The position numbers and the translations under genes were made by a program. Shown piece after piece: positions 50,447 through 61,424 of a DNA stretch of 64,000 bases. The notes beneath the pieces are model-generated. The model was not told where the DNA came from and made no database searches. It saw only the letters and a list, made by a program, of their open reading frames with translations. The stretch is from the NCBI RefSeq assembly GCF_000968175.1, contig NZ_FO704551.1, forward strand, positions 2,728,001 through 2,792,000, read 5' to 3'. Each line of letters starts with the position of its first letter. Positions within the stretch are counted from its first letter, which is position 1. Origin of the DNA: Xenorhabdus poinarii G6 (GTDB taxonomy: Bacteria; Pseudomonadota; Gammaproteobacteria; Enterobacterales; Enterobacteriaceae).

Positions 50447-50686
50447 TTAATGAGGGTGATGGATTACCTCAAAATTGAACAATTCACTCAGTTCAATCTG
50501 TAGGCCATTCGCTATTATGTAAATAATTTCTAAGGTAGGATTTCTGACACCGCGTTCAATGCCACTGACATAAGTTCGATCCAGCCCGCATTTGTCAGCA
50601 AAAGCTTCTTGTGACATCCCAGCTTCTCTCCTGAGATACCTAATTCTTTGCCCAAAACGGGATCTGATATTGTTCGATGTTTTCAT
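50447..50686 (-). CDS. Small XRE-family HTH regulator
   Basis: A 79-residue protein that is essentially one HTH: FGQRIRYLRREAGMSQEAFA then DKCGLDRTYVSGIERGVRNP. Similar small proteins include restriction-modification controller proteins and prophage repressors, but no such genes are adjacent. Function unknown. It is divergent from the Ner-like gene at 50836. Confidence 0.85.
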   Translation of the reverse strand: MKTSNNIRSRFGQRIRYLRREAGMSQEAFADKCGLDRTYVSGIERGVRNPTLEIIYIIANGLQIELSELFNFEVIHHPH

Positions 50687-50835
50687 CCGATAAGTATCGA
50701 TTCGTGTTACTTATCCGACCACGGACTATGAGTCACGTTTCAATCTGAGTTATGCTATGATGTGTGACTTATAGTCTACTTAATAGTTAATGGCTTTTTA
50801 ATTGAAAAAACAATAGATAATTGGAGATATTAAGG

Positions 50836-51048
50836 ATGGAAAAAAAAGATTGGCATCCTGCTGACATCATCGCTGAATTAAAAAAACGCGGCACCACATT
50901 ATCAGAAGTCTCTCGAGAAGCAGGGCTGGCGTCATCCACTCTTGCCAATGCACTGCAACGACACTGGCCAAAAGGTGAGCGTCTGATTGCAACAGCGCTG
51001 GAACGCACGCCAGAAGAAATATGGCCTTCGCGTTATGAAAGAAAATAG
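50836..51048 (+). CDS. Ner/Nlp-like winged HTH regulator
   Basis: A 70-residue Ner-family DNA-binding protein: KDWHPADIIAELKKRGTTLS, REAGLASSTLANALQRHWPKGE and TPEEIWPSRY are the typical motifs of E. coli Nlp/SfsB and the phage Mu Ner repressor. ATG at 50836 has TTGGAGA 9 bases ahead; a TTG at 50821 is in frame but overlaps that site. Convergent with sugE. Target unknown. Confidence 0.88.
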   Translation: MEKKDWHPADIIAELKKRGTTLSEVSREAGLASSTLANALQRHWPKGERLIATALERTPEEIWPSRYERK

Positions 51049-51090
51049 TCAAAGACAGAACCCAGCCCCGCTGGGTTTACTGACAAAAAA

Positions 51091-51405
51091 TCAACTCGCC
51101 AGTTTTAAGCCCATAATGCCAATAACTATCAGACCAAGGCTCAATATCCGGGCAACGTTCACCGATTCGCCTAACACCATAATGCCAAAAATGGCTGTTC
51201 CTACAGCACCAATACCTGTCCACACGGCATACGCAGTGCCGGCTGGCAGCGTTTTCATCGCATAGGCGAGTAATCCCATACTGACAGCCATCGCGCCAAG
51301 TGCCATAACACTTGGCCCTAAACGCGAAAACCCCTGAGTATATTTCAGCCCAATGGCCCAAACGACTTCCAACAAACCCGCAATAAGAAGGATCAACCAA
51401 GACAT
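51091..51405 (-). CDS. sugE: SMR guanidinium exporter SugE (Gdx)
   Basis: A 104-residue, four-helix small multidrug resistance protein: [19 protein letters not shown] with the essential Glu13-like residue, [33 protein letters not shown]. In this subgroup (Gdx) the physiological substrate is guanidinium. Its leader carries a guanidine-II riboswitch, which supports that role directly. In E. coli sugE also lies beside efp. Confidence 0.95.
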   Translation of the reverse strand: MSWLILLIAGLLEVVWAIGLKYTQGFSRLGPSVMALGAMAVSMGLLAYAMKTLPAGTAYAVWTGIGAVGTAIFGIMVLGESVNVARILSLGLIVIGIMGLKLAS

Positions 51406-51430
51406 GTCTTTCCCTTGATATGATAATGAG

Positions 51431-51477
51431 TGGGGTCGTCCCCAATGAAATGACGTTTATCCAGGTCGTCCAGGATA
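51431..51477 (-). promoter_or_regulatory. Guanidine-II (mini-ykkC) riboswitch before sugE
   Basis: On the minus strand two hairpins each display an ACGA loop: TATCCTGG-ACGA-CCTGGATA (51477-51458) and TGGGG-ACGA-CCCCA (51444-51431), 13 bases apart, followed by AAGGGAA and the sugE ATG at 51405. Two short stems with ACGR loops are the defining pattern of the mini-ykkC/guanidine-II class. Guanidine joins the two loops and frees the ribosome-binding site. One T:T mismatch is present in the first stem. Confidence 0.88.
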
Positions 51478-51553
51478 ACGATGAGAAATGAAATTGTATT
51501 ATAACTAGCCGATTTGCCAGCCGCAATGAAATGTAACGAGTGATGGGCGATAA

Positions 51554-51596
51554 CAAAAAAAACCGCGACCTCTAGACGAAGCGGCTGCGGTTTTCT
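51554..51596 (-). terminator. Terminator after efp
   Basis: AAAACCGC (51559-51566) and GCGGTTTT (51587-51594) form the outer stem; on the minus strand a T-run follows (A-run at 51554-51562). It lies 20 bases beyond the efp stop. Confidence 0.8.
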
Positions 51597-51612
51597 AGAA
51601 TAACAACAGCGA

Positions 51613-52179
51613 TTATTTCACGCGAGATACGTATTCGTTAGAACGGGTATCAACTTTGATGACTTCGCCGATTTGTACAAACAGAGGTACTTTTACCACA
51701 GCACCCGTGCTTAATGTTGCAGGTTTACCACCAGTACCCGCGGTATCACCTTTCAGACCGGGATCGGTATCAACAACTTCCAGTTCAACAAAGTTTGGTG
51801 GTGTGACAGCGATAGGACGGCCATCCCACAGAGTCAGAACACATTCTGCCTGATCGATCAGCCATTTGGCATTATCACCAACCGCTTTCGTATCCGCAGC
51901 CAACTGCTCGAAAGTTTCGTTGTTCATGAAATGCCAGAATTCACCGTCGTTGTACAAATAAGTCAGGTTGACATCCATGACATCTGCACTTTCAACAGAA
52001 TCGGTTGATTTAAATGTTTTTTCTAACAGTTTACCCGTAATCAGTTTACGAATACGAACGCGGGCAAATGCTTGTCCTTTACCTGGTTTAACAAATTCAC
52101 TGTCAAGAATAGCGCACGGCTCGCCATCTAACATGATTTTAAGACCTGAACGGAATTCATTGGTACTATAAGTAGCCAT
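51613..52179 (-). CDS. efp: Elongation factor P
   Basis: Relieves ribosome stalling at polyproline. 188 residues; three beta domains. The lysine that receives beta-lysine is in [13 protein letters not shown] (Lys34 in E. coli), and [19 protein letters not shown] C terminus is present ([16 protein letters not shown]). The enzyme EpmB that makes (R)-beta-lysine is encoded divergently 41 bases away. Confidence 0.98.
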   Translation of the reverse strand: MATYSTNEFRSGLKIMLDGEPCAILDSEFVKPGKGQAFARVRIRKLITGKLLEKTFKSTDSVESADVMDVNLTYLYNDGEFWHFMNNETFEQLAADTKAVGDNAKWLIDQAECVLTLWDGRPIAVTPPNFVELEVVDTDPGLKGDTAGTGGKPATLSTGAVVKVPLFVQIGEVIKVDTRSNEYVSRVK

Positions 52180-52220
52180 GGAGATCCTCTAATTTTTAAC
52201 AAAATGGCTTAGCCAAAAAA

Positions 52221-53252
52221 ATGGCACATATTATAACCCATATTAACCCCGTCAGAGAAGTCTGGCTAAAACAACTTGCGGATGTTATTACTGATCCCAG
52301 TGAGTTATTACAATTATTGTCCTTAAACACGCATACCATGCTGAAAGAAGGCAATGAAGCAAAGCGCTTGTTTCCTCTGCGGGTCCCAAGAACATTTGTT
52401 GCTCGGATGAAAAAGGGCGATCCCCGTGATCCGCTCCTATTACAAGTACTCACCTCTCGGGAAGAATTCGCCACCTCCCCTAGTTTTTCCACCGATCCGC
52501 TGGATGAACAACGTAATGTTGTTCCCGGCCTGTTACATAAGTATCGCAATCGGGCGCTGCTATTGGTCAAAGGCGGTTGCGCGGTCAATTGCCGTTATTG
52601 TTTTCGGCGCCATTTCCCTTATGAAGATAATAAAGGGAACAAAAACAACTGGCAGCTTGCCCTGAATTATATTGAACAGCACCCTGAACTTGACGAAATC
52701 ATCTTCTCTGGTGGTGATCCCCTTATGGCTAAGGATCATGAACTGGATTGGTTAATCAGTCGAATTGAATCCATCCCACACATTAAGCGACTACGAATTC
52801 ATACACGCTTGCCCGTCGTGATCCCCGATCGTATCACGCTTTCACTGTGTCATCGTTTGGCACAAACCAAATTGCAAGTCATCATGGTGACCCACATCAA
52901 TCATGCCAATGAAATTGATGATGCATTACGCGAAAGTATGATGCGGCTAAAACAAGTTGGTGTGACACTTTTGAACCAAAGTGTGATGCTACGTGATATC
53001 AATGATAATGCAGATACGCTGGCTGATTTGAGCAATGCTTTGTTCAACGCAGGGATATTACCTTACTACATTCATGTTCTGGACAAAGTGCAAGGTGCGG
53101 CTCACTTTCTAGTAGAAGATGAAGAAGCAAAATCTATCATGCGGGCATTATTAACGAAAATATCCGGTTATCTGGTACCGAAACTGACCAGAGAAATTGG
53201 GGGGGAGCCAAGTAAAACGCCTTTGGATTTAGGGCTAATCCAGAATGCGTGA
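52221..53252 (+). CDS. epmB: EF-P (R)-beta-lysine ligase partner: lysine 2,3-aminomutase EpmB
   Basis: Radical SAM enzyme that converts L-lysine to (R)-beta-lysine for EF-P modification. 343 residues, with the [4Fe-4S]/SAM motif CAVNCRYCFRRHFPYE, the IIFSGGDPLM motif and the PLP-binding region near YYIHVLDKVQGAAHF. Divergent from efp, so both come from the same promoter gap. No strong ribosome site before the ATG. Confidence 0.96.
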   Translation: MAHIITHINPVREVWLKQLADVITDPSELLQLLSLNTHTMLKEGNEAKRLFPLRVPRTFVARMKKGDPRDPLLLQVLTSREEFATSPSFSTDPLDEQRNVVPGLLHKYRNRALLLVKGGCAVNCRYCFRRHFPYEDNKGNKNNWQLALNYIEQHPELDEIIFSGGDPLMAKDHELDWLISRIESIPHIKRLRIHTRLPVVIPDRITLSLCHRLAQTKLQVIMVTHINHANEIDDALRESMMRLKQVGVTLLNQSVMLRDINDNADTLADLSNALFNAGILPYYIHVLDKVQGAAHFLVEDEEAKSIMRALLTKISGYLVPKLTREIGGEPSKTPLDLGLIQNA

Positions 53253-53440
53253 TATTTTTTACATGGGTCGATAACTGGCTCGCTCTCCATCACCGCTGAA
53301 ATGATCTGAATGGGCAGCGCACAGAAGTTGAATATTTATATGCAACGTTGAATGTTACGAAACATTCGTTCTGAGCATTGCCCAACTCTCTTTCTCACCG
53401 ATCCCAAACAGAGAAAGCGTACTATCAACGTCCTTCATGC

Positions 53441-53782
53441 TTATGGACACTGATAGACCTGACCAACCATTTTGCTATCTAAAGGAACAAAACTTGTCAG
53501 TAACCCTTCTGATGGGCTATTTACACCATAAATAACATTGCCACCTATTTCAGCGGCCTTATTACGTAAGTCATTGGCGGCGCTACGCATCGAGCTACTT
53601 TCATGACTGACGCCATTAAGCCAGTTGCTTTGTATACCAGCGACTTCCCCTAACCGCTGGCATTCGCTGCCTGGTTGAGTATCGACAAAGCGCACCTTAG
53701 CACCAGCAGAAGTTAACTGATGAGTTGTCGAACAACCTGCCAACAACAAGACTGACGCGCCAAGCAACATTTTGATTCGCAT
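53441..53782 (-). CDS. yjeI: DUF4156 lipoprotein YjeI
   Basis: A 113-residue small lipoprotein: lipobox LLLAGCSTTHQL with Cys17, then TQPGSECQRLGEVAG and ANDLRNKAAEIGGNVIYGV typical of DUF4156. Function unknown. Lies between epmB and groEL as in E. coli. The 53253-53440 gap has nothing notable. Confidence 0.88.
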   Translation of the reverse strand: MRIKMLLGASVLLLAGCSTTHQLTSAGAKVRFVDTQPGSECQRLGEVAGIQSNWLNGVSHESSSMRSAANDLRNKAAEIGGNVIYGVNSPSEGLLTSFVPLDSKMVGQVYQCP

Positions 53783-53858
53783 AACATTTCCTCATTGAGT
53801 ATCGGCATTCCCACGATGATGATAACTATACCCTTTTGTATCCGATGAAGACAAAAAA

Positions 53859-53891
53859 ATAAAAAGGCGAGCAATTTTTTCTGCTCGCCTT
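53859..53891 (-). terminator. Terminator after groEL
   Basis: AAGGCGAGCA (53864-53873) pairs with TGCTCGCCTT (53882-53891), a perfect 10-bp stem with an 8-nt loop; on the minus strand a T-rich run follows. Fifty bases beyond the groEL stop. Confidence 0.9.
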
Positions 53892-53941
53892 CAATGTCTT
53901 ATCCTAGTGGATGGGTAATCCCATCAGCAGGATGAACAGCA

Positions 53942-55600
<1,659 letters not shown>

Positions 55601-55638
55601 TTAAATTCATTCAATTAAGAAGATCTAAGCGTAAAAAA

Positions 55639-55932
55639 TTACGCCTCAACAATTGCCAGAATGTCGTTTTCAGAGATGATCAATACTTCTTCATTATCGA
55701 TCTTTTCTGTTTTAACGCCGTAACCTTCATTAAAAATGACAGTATCACCCACTTTTACGTCCAGCGCCTTAATCTCCCCATTTTCCAGGATGCGACCATT
55801 GCCGACTGCCAAAATTTTTCCACGGGTAGATTTGCCCGCAGCTGAGCCGGTTAGCACAATCCCGCCAGCGGATTTTGATTCAACTTCTGTACGTTTGACA
55901 ATAACACGGTCATGTAATGGACGAATTTTCAT
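55639..55932 (-). CDS. groES: Co-chaperonin GroES
   Basis: 97 residues, the lid of Gro[22 protein letters not shown] start, mobile loop [18 protein letters not shown], and a beta-barrel end. ATAGGAGATCTC precedes the ATG. First gene of the groESL operon, driven by a sigma-32 promoter. Confidence 0.98.
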   Translation of the reverse strand: MKIRPLHDRVIVKRTEVESKSAGGIVLTGSAAGKSTRGKILAVGNGRILENGEIKALDVKVGDTVIFNEGYGVKTEKIDNEEVLIISENDILAIVEA

Positions 55933-56013
55933 TGAGAGATCTCCTATAAATAAAGTCCATATCAGGTAAAAGGATTGATACCAGAACCCAACAGAACCAG
56001 TATCATGAAGCTA

Positions 56014-56045
56014 CAAATTGGGGCTTGCGATGATGACTTCAAGGG
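56014..56045 (-). promoter_or_regulatory. Sigma-32 promoter of groESL
   Basis: On the minus strand CCCTTGAAG (56045-56037) and CCCCAATTT (56023-56015) match the heat-shock -35 and -10 boxes, 13 bases apart. About 80 bases before groES. Confidence 0.88.
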
Positions 56046-56106
56046 TCGGGAGCAAAAATATTTTACTTTTTTTCATCCACGGGGATTTCGGCCAAAGCAA
56101 AGAGCA

Positions 56107-56640
56107 CTACTTCTTGTTGTGCTCACTGCCATGTTCATCATGCTTTTTTTGCTCACTGGATTTCTGATGATCTAATGTAGGAGACGCGCCATCTTGCCTG
56201 CGTTCATACTCTCCCTCAAAAGTCTGGCCATGTTGGTTATCACCGCCGTTATTATGGCCGAAGCCGTAAAAAGTATTCGGGCGGTATACCTTAATATGGG
56301 GTAATAACTTCGCTGTCAGAAGCGCCTGTACCGGGGACAGTAACAACAGTAACCCAAGAAAATCCGTGAAAAATCCGGGTAATATCAGCAAAAATCCGGC
56401 AATGACCAAGGAAACACTTTTGATTGCTTCTTTTGCAGGACTCTCACCCGCTACGATTTTTTGCTGCATAGAGACAAAATTTTTGATGCCTTGATTACGT
56501 ACAAGGGATACGCCAAGACAGGAAGTCAGAATCACTAACAACAGGGTCAGCAAAACCCCTATTTCGGAGGCAATCCGAACAAACAGGACGGACTCGATGT
56601 AAACCAAAAGGCAGATAAGAATAAGTGGGAGCCAGCGCAC
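56107..56640 (-). CDS. fxsA: Membrane protein FxsA
   Basis: A 177-residue FxsA-family protein with three or four helices (LPLILICLLVYIESVLFVRI, GVLLTLLLVILTSCLGVSLV, LVIAGFLLILPGFFTDFLG) and a polar His/Glu/Lys-rich tail. FxsA suppresses F exclusion of phage T7 when overproduced in E. coli; its normal role is unclear. Between groES and aspA as in E. coli. Confidence 0.93.
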   Translation of the reverse strand: MRWLPLILICLLVYIESVLFVRIASEIGVLLTLLLVILTSCLGVSLVRNQGIKNFVSMQQKIVAGESPAKEAIKSVSLVIAGFLLILPGFFTDFLGLLLLLSPVQALLTAKLLPHIKVYRPNTFYGFGHNNGGDNQHGQTFEGEYERRQDGASPTLDHQKSSEQKKHDEHGSEHNKK

Positions 56641-56789
56641 GTGAGTCTCCTTTGATTATCGGTGAACGTTCATACTATATTGATCATTCACTCGCTATTC
56701 GATCACATAATATGGGCTTAGATAGCACATGTTGGGACAATGCTCATCGTTTTCAATACTTCAGACGTTTAACTTTCCCTCTGTGTAAT

Positions 56790-56829
56790 TGTGACTTCAA
56801 TCACACATATGTTATTTCTTCGGTAGAAT
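56790..56829 (+). promoter_or_regulatory. Class II CRP promoter of aspA
   Basis: A perfect CRP site TGTGA-CTTCAA-TCACA (56790-56805) is followed by TAGAAT (56824-56829), so the site centre should lie near -40, the class II position. The 56641-57000 gap has no gene. E. coli aspA is CRP-activated as well. Confidence 0.8.
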
Positions 56830-57000
56830 AGCACTATATAGTGATCCAGATTCAAGGCATTTCTCACAAATCCACCTATGATCGCGCCAGCCATTCCCTG
56901 ATAACTTATTAATATCAGGTAAATTGTTGGCGGCAACATTATTTCTCTACAAACACGAAATAGAACACTAAAAAACGTATCCAATTTTAAGAAGGTTCTC

Positions 57001-58425
57001 ATGTCAAACAACATTCGTATCGAAGAAGACCTGTTAGGAAAACGAGAAGTCCCTGCTGAAGCCTATTATGGTATTCACACTCTGCGTGCGATTGAAAATT
57101 TTTATATCAGTAACAGCACCATCAATGATGTGCCTGAATTTATTCGAGGCATGGTGATGGTAAAAAAAGCAGCGGCACTCGCCAACAAAGACCTCCATAC
57201 GATTCCTGGTAAAATAGCGGACATTATTGTCAAAGCCTGTGATGAAGTCCTCAACACCGGCAAGTGTATGGATCAATTCCCTGTGGATGTCTTTCAGGGC
57301 GGCGCCGGTACTTCATTGAACATGAATACCAATGAGGTCCTGGCGAATATTGGTCTTGAACTGATGGGACATAAAAAAGGTGAATATGAGTACCTAAATC
57401 CTAATGATCACCTTAATAGAAGCCAGTCAACCAATGATGCTTATCCAACAGGCTTCCGTATTGCCGTTTATAACTCCTTAATGCACTTAATTGACGCGAT
57501 TGAGTTGCTGAAAGCCGGCTTTGACAAAAAAAGTGTTGAATTTGATGACATTCTGAAAATGGGTCGTACTCAGTTACAGGATGCGGTTCCAATGACTCTC
57601 GGTCAGGAATTCCGTGCTTTCTCCGTGCTGTTAAAAGAAGAGATCAAAAACATTACCCGCACGGCAGAACTGTTGCTGGAAGTAAACCTTGGTGCTACTG
57701 CGATTGGTACAGGCCTAAATACTGCACCTGGCTACCAACAACTGGTCGTTGAAAAACTGGCTAAAGTCACCGGTCTGCCTTGCCAACCAGCAGAAGATTT
57801 GATAGAAGCTACTTCTGACTGTGGTGCTTACGTCATGGTTCATGGGGCATTGAAGCGTCTGGCTGTTAAGATGTCCAAAATTTGTAACGACTTGCGTCTG
57901 CTTTCTTCCGGCCCTCGGGCTGGCCTGAACGAAATTAACCTGCCAGAATTGCAGGCGGGTTCTTCCATCATGCCAGCAAAAGTCAACCCCGTGGTGCCAG
58001 AAGTCGTTAACCAAGTTTGCTTCAAAGTCATTGGTAACGATACCTGTATCACCATGGCAGCAGAAGCAGGTCAGTTGCAACTTAACGTGATGGAACCCGC
58101 GATTGGTCAGGCGATGTTTGAATCTATGTCTATTTTGAGCAACGCATGCCGTAATCTGGTTGAAAAATGCGTTAATGGCATTACTGCCAACAAAGAAGTT
58201 TGTGAAAGATTCGTCTTCAATTCCATCGGGATCGTCACTTATCTGAACCCATTCATTGGTCACCACAATGGCGACATCGTGGGCAAGATCTGTGCTGAAA
58301 CGGGCAAAAGCGTTCGTGAAGTCGTCCTTGAGCGCGGTTTACTGACTGAAACTGAATTAGATGATATCTTCTCTGTTGAGAACCTAAAACATCCAACGTA
58401 TAAAGCAAAACGTTTTAATGACTGA
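57001..58425 (+). CDS. aspA: Aspartate ammonia-lyase
   Basis: Reversible aspartate to fumarate plus ammonia. 474 residues (E. coli 478). Fumarase/aspartase signature [15 protein letters not shown], plus [14 protein letters not shown] and [14 protein letters not shown]. Used with DcuA for anaerobic aspartate/fumarate metabolism; in E. coli dcuA follows directly, but here 3.6 kb intervene. Confidence 0.98.
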   Translation: MSNNIRIEEDLLGKREVPAEAYYGIHTLRAIENFYISNSTINDVPEFIRGMVMVKKAAALANKDLHTIPGKIADIIVKACDEVLNTGKCMDQFPVDVFQGGAGTSLNMNTNEVLANIGLELMGHKKGEYEYLNPNDHLNRSQSTNDAYPTGFRIAVYNSLMHLIDAIELLKAGFDKKSVEFDDILKMGRTQLQDAVPMTLGQEFRAFSVLLKEEIKNITRTAELLLEVNLGATAIGTGLNTAPGYQQLVVEKLAKVTGLPCQPAEDLIEATSDCGAYVMVHGALKRLAVKMSKICNDLRLLSSGPRAGLNEINLPELQAGSSIMPAKVNPVVPEVVNQVCFKVIGNDTCITMAAEAGQLQLNVMEPAIGQAMFESMSILSNACRNLVEKCVNGITANKEVCERFVFNSIGIVTYLNPFIGHHNGDIVGKICAETGKSVREVVLERGLLTETELDDIFSVENLKHPTYKAKRFND

Positions 58426-58460
58426 TTAATGATTATAATAACGAGTTCGTCTTAATTATT

Positions 58461-58495
58461 AAGGCACGCTATTCCAACCGGAAGCGTGCCTTTTT
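58461..58495 (+). terminator. Terminator after aspA
   Basis: AAGGCACGCT (58461-58470) and AGCGTGCCTT (58483-58492), 10-bp perfect stem followed by TTTTT. It makes aspA a separate transcript. Confidence 0.9.
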
Positions 58496-58679
58496 AATTT
58501 ATTATTATAGATTATTCTATTTTTATCATCTTAAATACTACAGCCATAACAAGAGTAAAATCAGTGCATTATCTGACACTCAAAAAATTCAGAAATAGCA
58601 TCAATTCAAGCTATTCTATGTGTTTATTCTCTATTGAGCAAAGTGAATACGGCTGTAGTATAAAATAGCTTCATCATAA

Positions 58680-59295
58680 AATGCTTAGCCAAAGCTCGAA
58701 TCAGCAGATCTGAACAGTAGTAAGAAATGAAACACTATTTTTGGCCTAGTGGGTCGCTATACCACGCAGCGTTTAAGATGAAAAAAACATTTTCAACTAA
58801 CTGCCTGAGTCGATAGAGGTTCCGATCATATTCTCGTTTCACTTTGTGATTTTGTGGCTGGGAATATGCGCGACTACTCCTTGTTTTTTGCCTGTTCAAC
58901 AGCGGAATGACTGTCATAGCTCCGATCCGCTAATCAGTGGCATGCTTCTATTCCTTCAATCAAGTCCTCAGCGTGTGAGCAATCCGCTGTAGTATCACGT
59001 GTAATCAACTCTCTGATGCATACCATATGCGTCCACAGTCAGATGTATCTTGGTATTGAGCCTCCTTTTGCGCCACCCCATATCCTGATTGTTTCCTGCA
59101 GCATGGGGTGAGCCTCAAGCAATCTTTCCTACATGTTTTTGTCCCACACCGACAAAAACGGCGATGCATATTTTTCCAGTCACCACCTTCATGCGATAAA
59201 TCTCTCTAGGGGAATCTGCCCGTAAAATCCAGAACATGGCATTAATAAATACAACACACCCTAAGCTCCCTTACATTCCGGTAATGAACGGCTAT
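58680..59295 (-). pseudogene. IS5-family transposase remnant
   Basis: Reading the minus strand across frames gives pieces in the order expected for an IS5/IS427-type transposase: a YLTGxxGSLG-like start and NAMFWILRADSPRE near 59290-59210, KNMHRRFCR, LNTKIHLTVDAYGM (about 59020-59060), RDTTADCSHAEDLIEGIEA-like text, then VIPLLNRQ and HKVKREYDRNLYRLRQLVEN (about 58780-58850), and LRGIATH-stop-AKNSVSFLTTVQI. Several stops and frameshifts are present; the gene is dead. Ends are approximate. It marks the left side of the insertion after aspA. The stretch 59296-59555 is AT-rich without a recognised gene. Confidence 0.75.
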
Positions 59296-59555
59296 TATTA
59301 CATGAAAGAATTAATTTATGACGATAACATCTAGTAAAAACAAAAAAAATCACTAATAACAACAATCACATTATTAAATTAATAGATAAAGTAAAAATCC
59401 CATCATTAAATTAAAGCAATAATACCTAATGTCATTTCGTTCATATTAAATATTATTACATCATGATATTTATTATTTATTTACACAAGCAGAGAAACAC
59501 CGTATTATCAAAAAACAAAACCCACGTAATAAACATTAACACCAAGAATATAATC

Positions 59556-60458
59556 ATGAAAATCGTTATACCTAGTCAAACATACAAATTATGGCAAGAG
59601 GAACTTTACGTAATAACAAGAAACGTAACAGGAATTAATAAAGGTATAATTGTAAAGAGTAAAGAAATAGCTGAAAAATTTTTACCTGACATTAAAGAAC
59701 TTCGTAATGAAATTAATTACGGGAAAGGGTATATCCAGTTTTCTAACATCCCTATAGATAAAACCATACCTTCCGTTCCAACTGATGGCACGGTCTCTAA
59801 AGAAAAAGGAATTATCTCAGAGCTTAGTATTCTTGGAGTAAGTAACGCACTAGGCTTCAATCCATTCTCATATAAGGAAGAAAAAAATGGAGCCCTTGTC
59901 CACGAAATTGTTCCTGTTAAATCCAAAGAAAATATACCATCGAGTAATGGAACAGTAGAGTTTGATTATCATACTGATGCAGCTTACTTAAATAGGAATA
60001 TTAGACCACATACTCTATCATTAGTATGTTTGACTGATAAATATAAAACAGGAACAAGATTAGCATCACTTAGCGAAGCCTTGGAAAAAATCTCAAAAGA
60101 TGAAATAGATATATTAATGAGTAAATTATATATTCATACTGCTCCTGCTACATTTAATGTTAACTTTGAAAAAACAAAAACATCTGTACTAGATCGTATT
60201 GATGGAATTTATGAAATGAAAGTAGCATTCCATAATACAGCTGGTATAAATGAAAAAGCCCAAAAAGCCTTATCTAGCTTACATGATGCCATTGATAGTG
60301 TCGTTTTTACTCATGAATGGCAACCTGGAAATCTTATTATATTTAATAATTTAAGATGCGTACATGGTAGAGGGGAAGTGAAAGGTGAACGCTGGCTTCA
60401 GCGGTGTTATGGTTCATCCATAATTCCAACGGCTACTGTACTGGAATTAACATGTTAA
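59556..60458 (+). CDS. Fe(II)/2-oxoglutarate oxygenase, clavaminate-synthase-like (TauD/TfdA superfamily)
   Basis: A 300-residue non-heme iron oxygenase. The iron facial triad is readable: His139 and Asp141 in FDYHTDAAYL, and His270 in RCVHGRGEVKGERWLQR, where an Arg (279 or 283) should bind 2-oxoglutarate. The text around HTDAAYLNRNIRPHTLSLVCL resembles the free amino acid hydroxylases of the VioC/AsnO/lysine-hydroxylase group, which use HTExxxHxxRP. The substrate is not known. Start: the ATG at 59556 is taken; one at 59463 would add 31 polar residues; both lack a good ribosome site. AT-rich, next to a carrier gene. Confidence 0.8.
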   Translation: MKIVIPSQTYKLWQEELYVITRNVTGINKGIIVKSKEIAEKFLPDIKELRNEINYGKGYIQFSNIPIDKTIPSVPTDGTVSKEKGIISELSILGVSNALGFNPFSYKEEKNGALVHEIVPVKSKENIPSSNGTVEFDYHTDAAYLNRNIRPHTLSLVCLTDKYKTGTRLASLSEALEKISKDEIDILMSKLYIHTAPATFNVNFEKTKTSVLDRIDGIYEMKVAFHNTAGINEKAQKALSSLHDAIDSVVFTHEWQPGNLIIFNNLRCVHGRGEVKGERWLQRCYGSSIIPTATVLELTC

Positions 60459-60512
60459 AGTTATAAGCCTACTAATTTGTAGGCTTATAATTTTATAAAA
60501 ATTAGGTGATTT

Positions 60513-61424
60513 ATGTTTTTTGAAGTCATGTTTAGAGTATTTTTATTAGTATTTATCACATTAATAGGCTTTGTTATTGGCAAGGTGTTAAATTTAAAAA
60601 CAAAAGATATATCATCATTATTAATATATATTATATCCCCTGTTGTTATTTTCACCTCAATAATACAATCCCCCTCAGACTTAACCTATTTCTCATATTC
60701 AATCGCAAGTTTTTTGACAGCGTCAATTTCTGCATTCATGGCTTATTTAGTAGGAAAAATCTTATGGGACTGCAATAAATCAAATCTATTCGGATTCGCA
60801 GGTGGAACAGGTAACACTGGCTATTTTGCATTGCCGATAGCCTTTGCTATTTTTAACTCTAATCAAATAGCCATTACCATTTTTATCATTATAGGCATCA
60901 ATCTATATGAATTTACAGTGGGCTATTTTATTACCGCCAAAGGTAATTTATCCACAAGAGAATGCCTAATAAAAATCATTAAATTACCAATCATTTACTC
61001 TGCAATATTAGGCGTGTTTTTTAAAAGTAGTGAGATCACATTAAATCCAATACTCATTTCTACACTAGAAAATTTCAAAGGTGCTTATAGCGTTCTTGGC
61101 ATGATGGTTATTGGGATTACTCTATCTTCTTTTTATAAGATAAAGATTGATTGGAAATTTTCTTTCTTTTCATTGTTATGGAAACATCTGATATATCCTG
61201 TTGTTGGTATATCCTTTTTTTATTATATAATTGATGTCCCTAATAACTTACTAACTGTAATAGCATTAATGTTAGCCACACCGATGGCCGGTAATGTAGT
61301 TGTTATTGCAAGTAACCTTAATTTACATCCTGAAAAAGCAGCTTTTTCAGTAATGTTGAGTACAATACTTGCCATTATTACTGTACCAATTTCCATCATC
61401 ATATTTAGCAATTTTACTAGTTGA
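60513..61424 (+). CDS. AEC-family (auxin efflux carrier type) transporter
   Basis: A 303-residue membrane protein with about ten helices in two repeats: GFVIGKVLNLKTKDISSLLI, GGTGNTGYFALPIAFAIF (the conserved NxGxxxLP motif), and LATPMAGNVVVIASNLNL (the second-half Pro motif). The family includes bacterial malonate/malate permeases and metabolite exporters. It begins 54 bases after the oxygenase stop, in the same orientation and the same low-GC style, so they are probably co-transcribed. Export of the oxygenase product or import of its substrate is inferred. Confidence 0.85.
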   Translation: MFFEVMFRVFLLVFITLIGFVIGKVLNLKTKDISSLLIYIISPVVIFTSIIQSPSDLTYFSYSIASFLTASISAFMAYLVGKILWDCNKSNLFGFAGGTGNTGYFALPIAFAIFNSNQIAITIFIIIGINLYEFTVGYFITAKGNLSTRECLIKIIKLPIIYSAILGVFFKSSEITLNPILISTLENFKGAYSVLGMMVIGITLSSFYKIKIDWKFSFFSLLWKHLIYPVVGISFFYYIIDVPNNLLTVIALMLATPMAGNVVVIASNLNLHPEKAAFSVMLSTILAIITVPISIIIFSNFTS

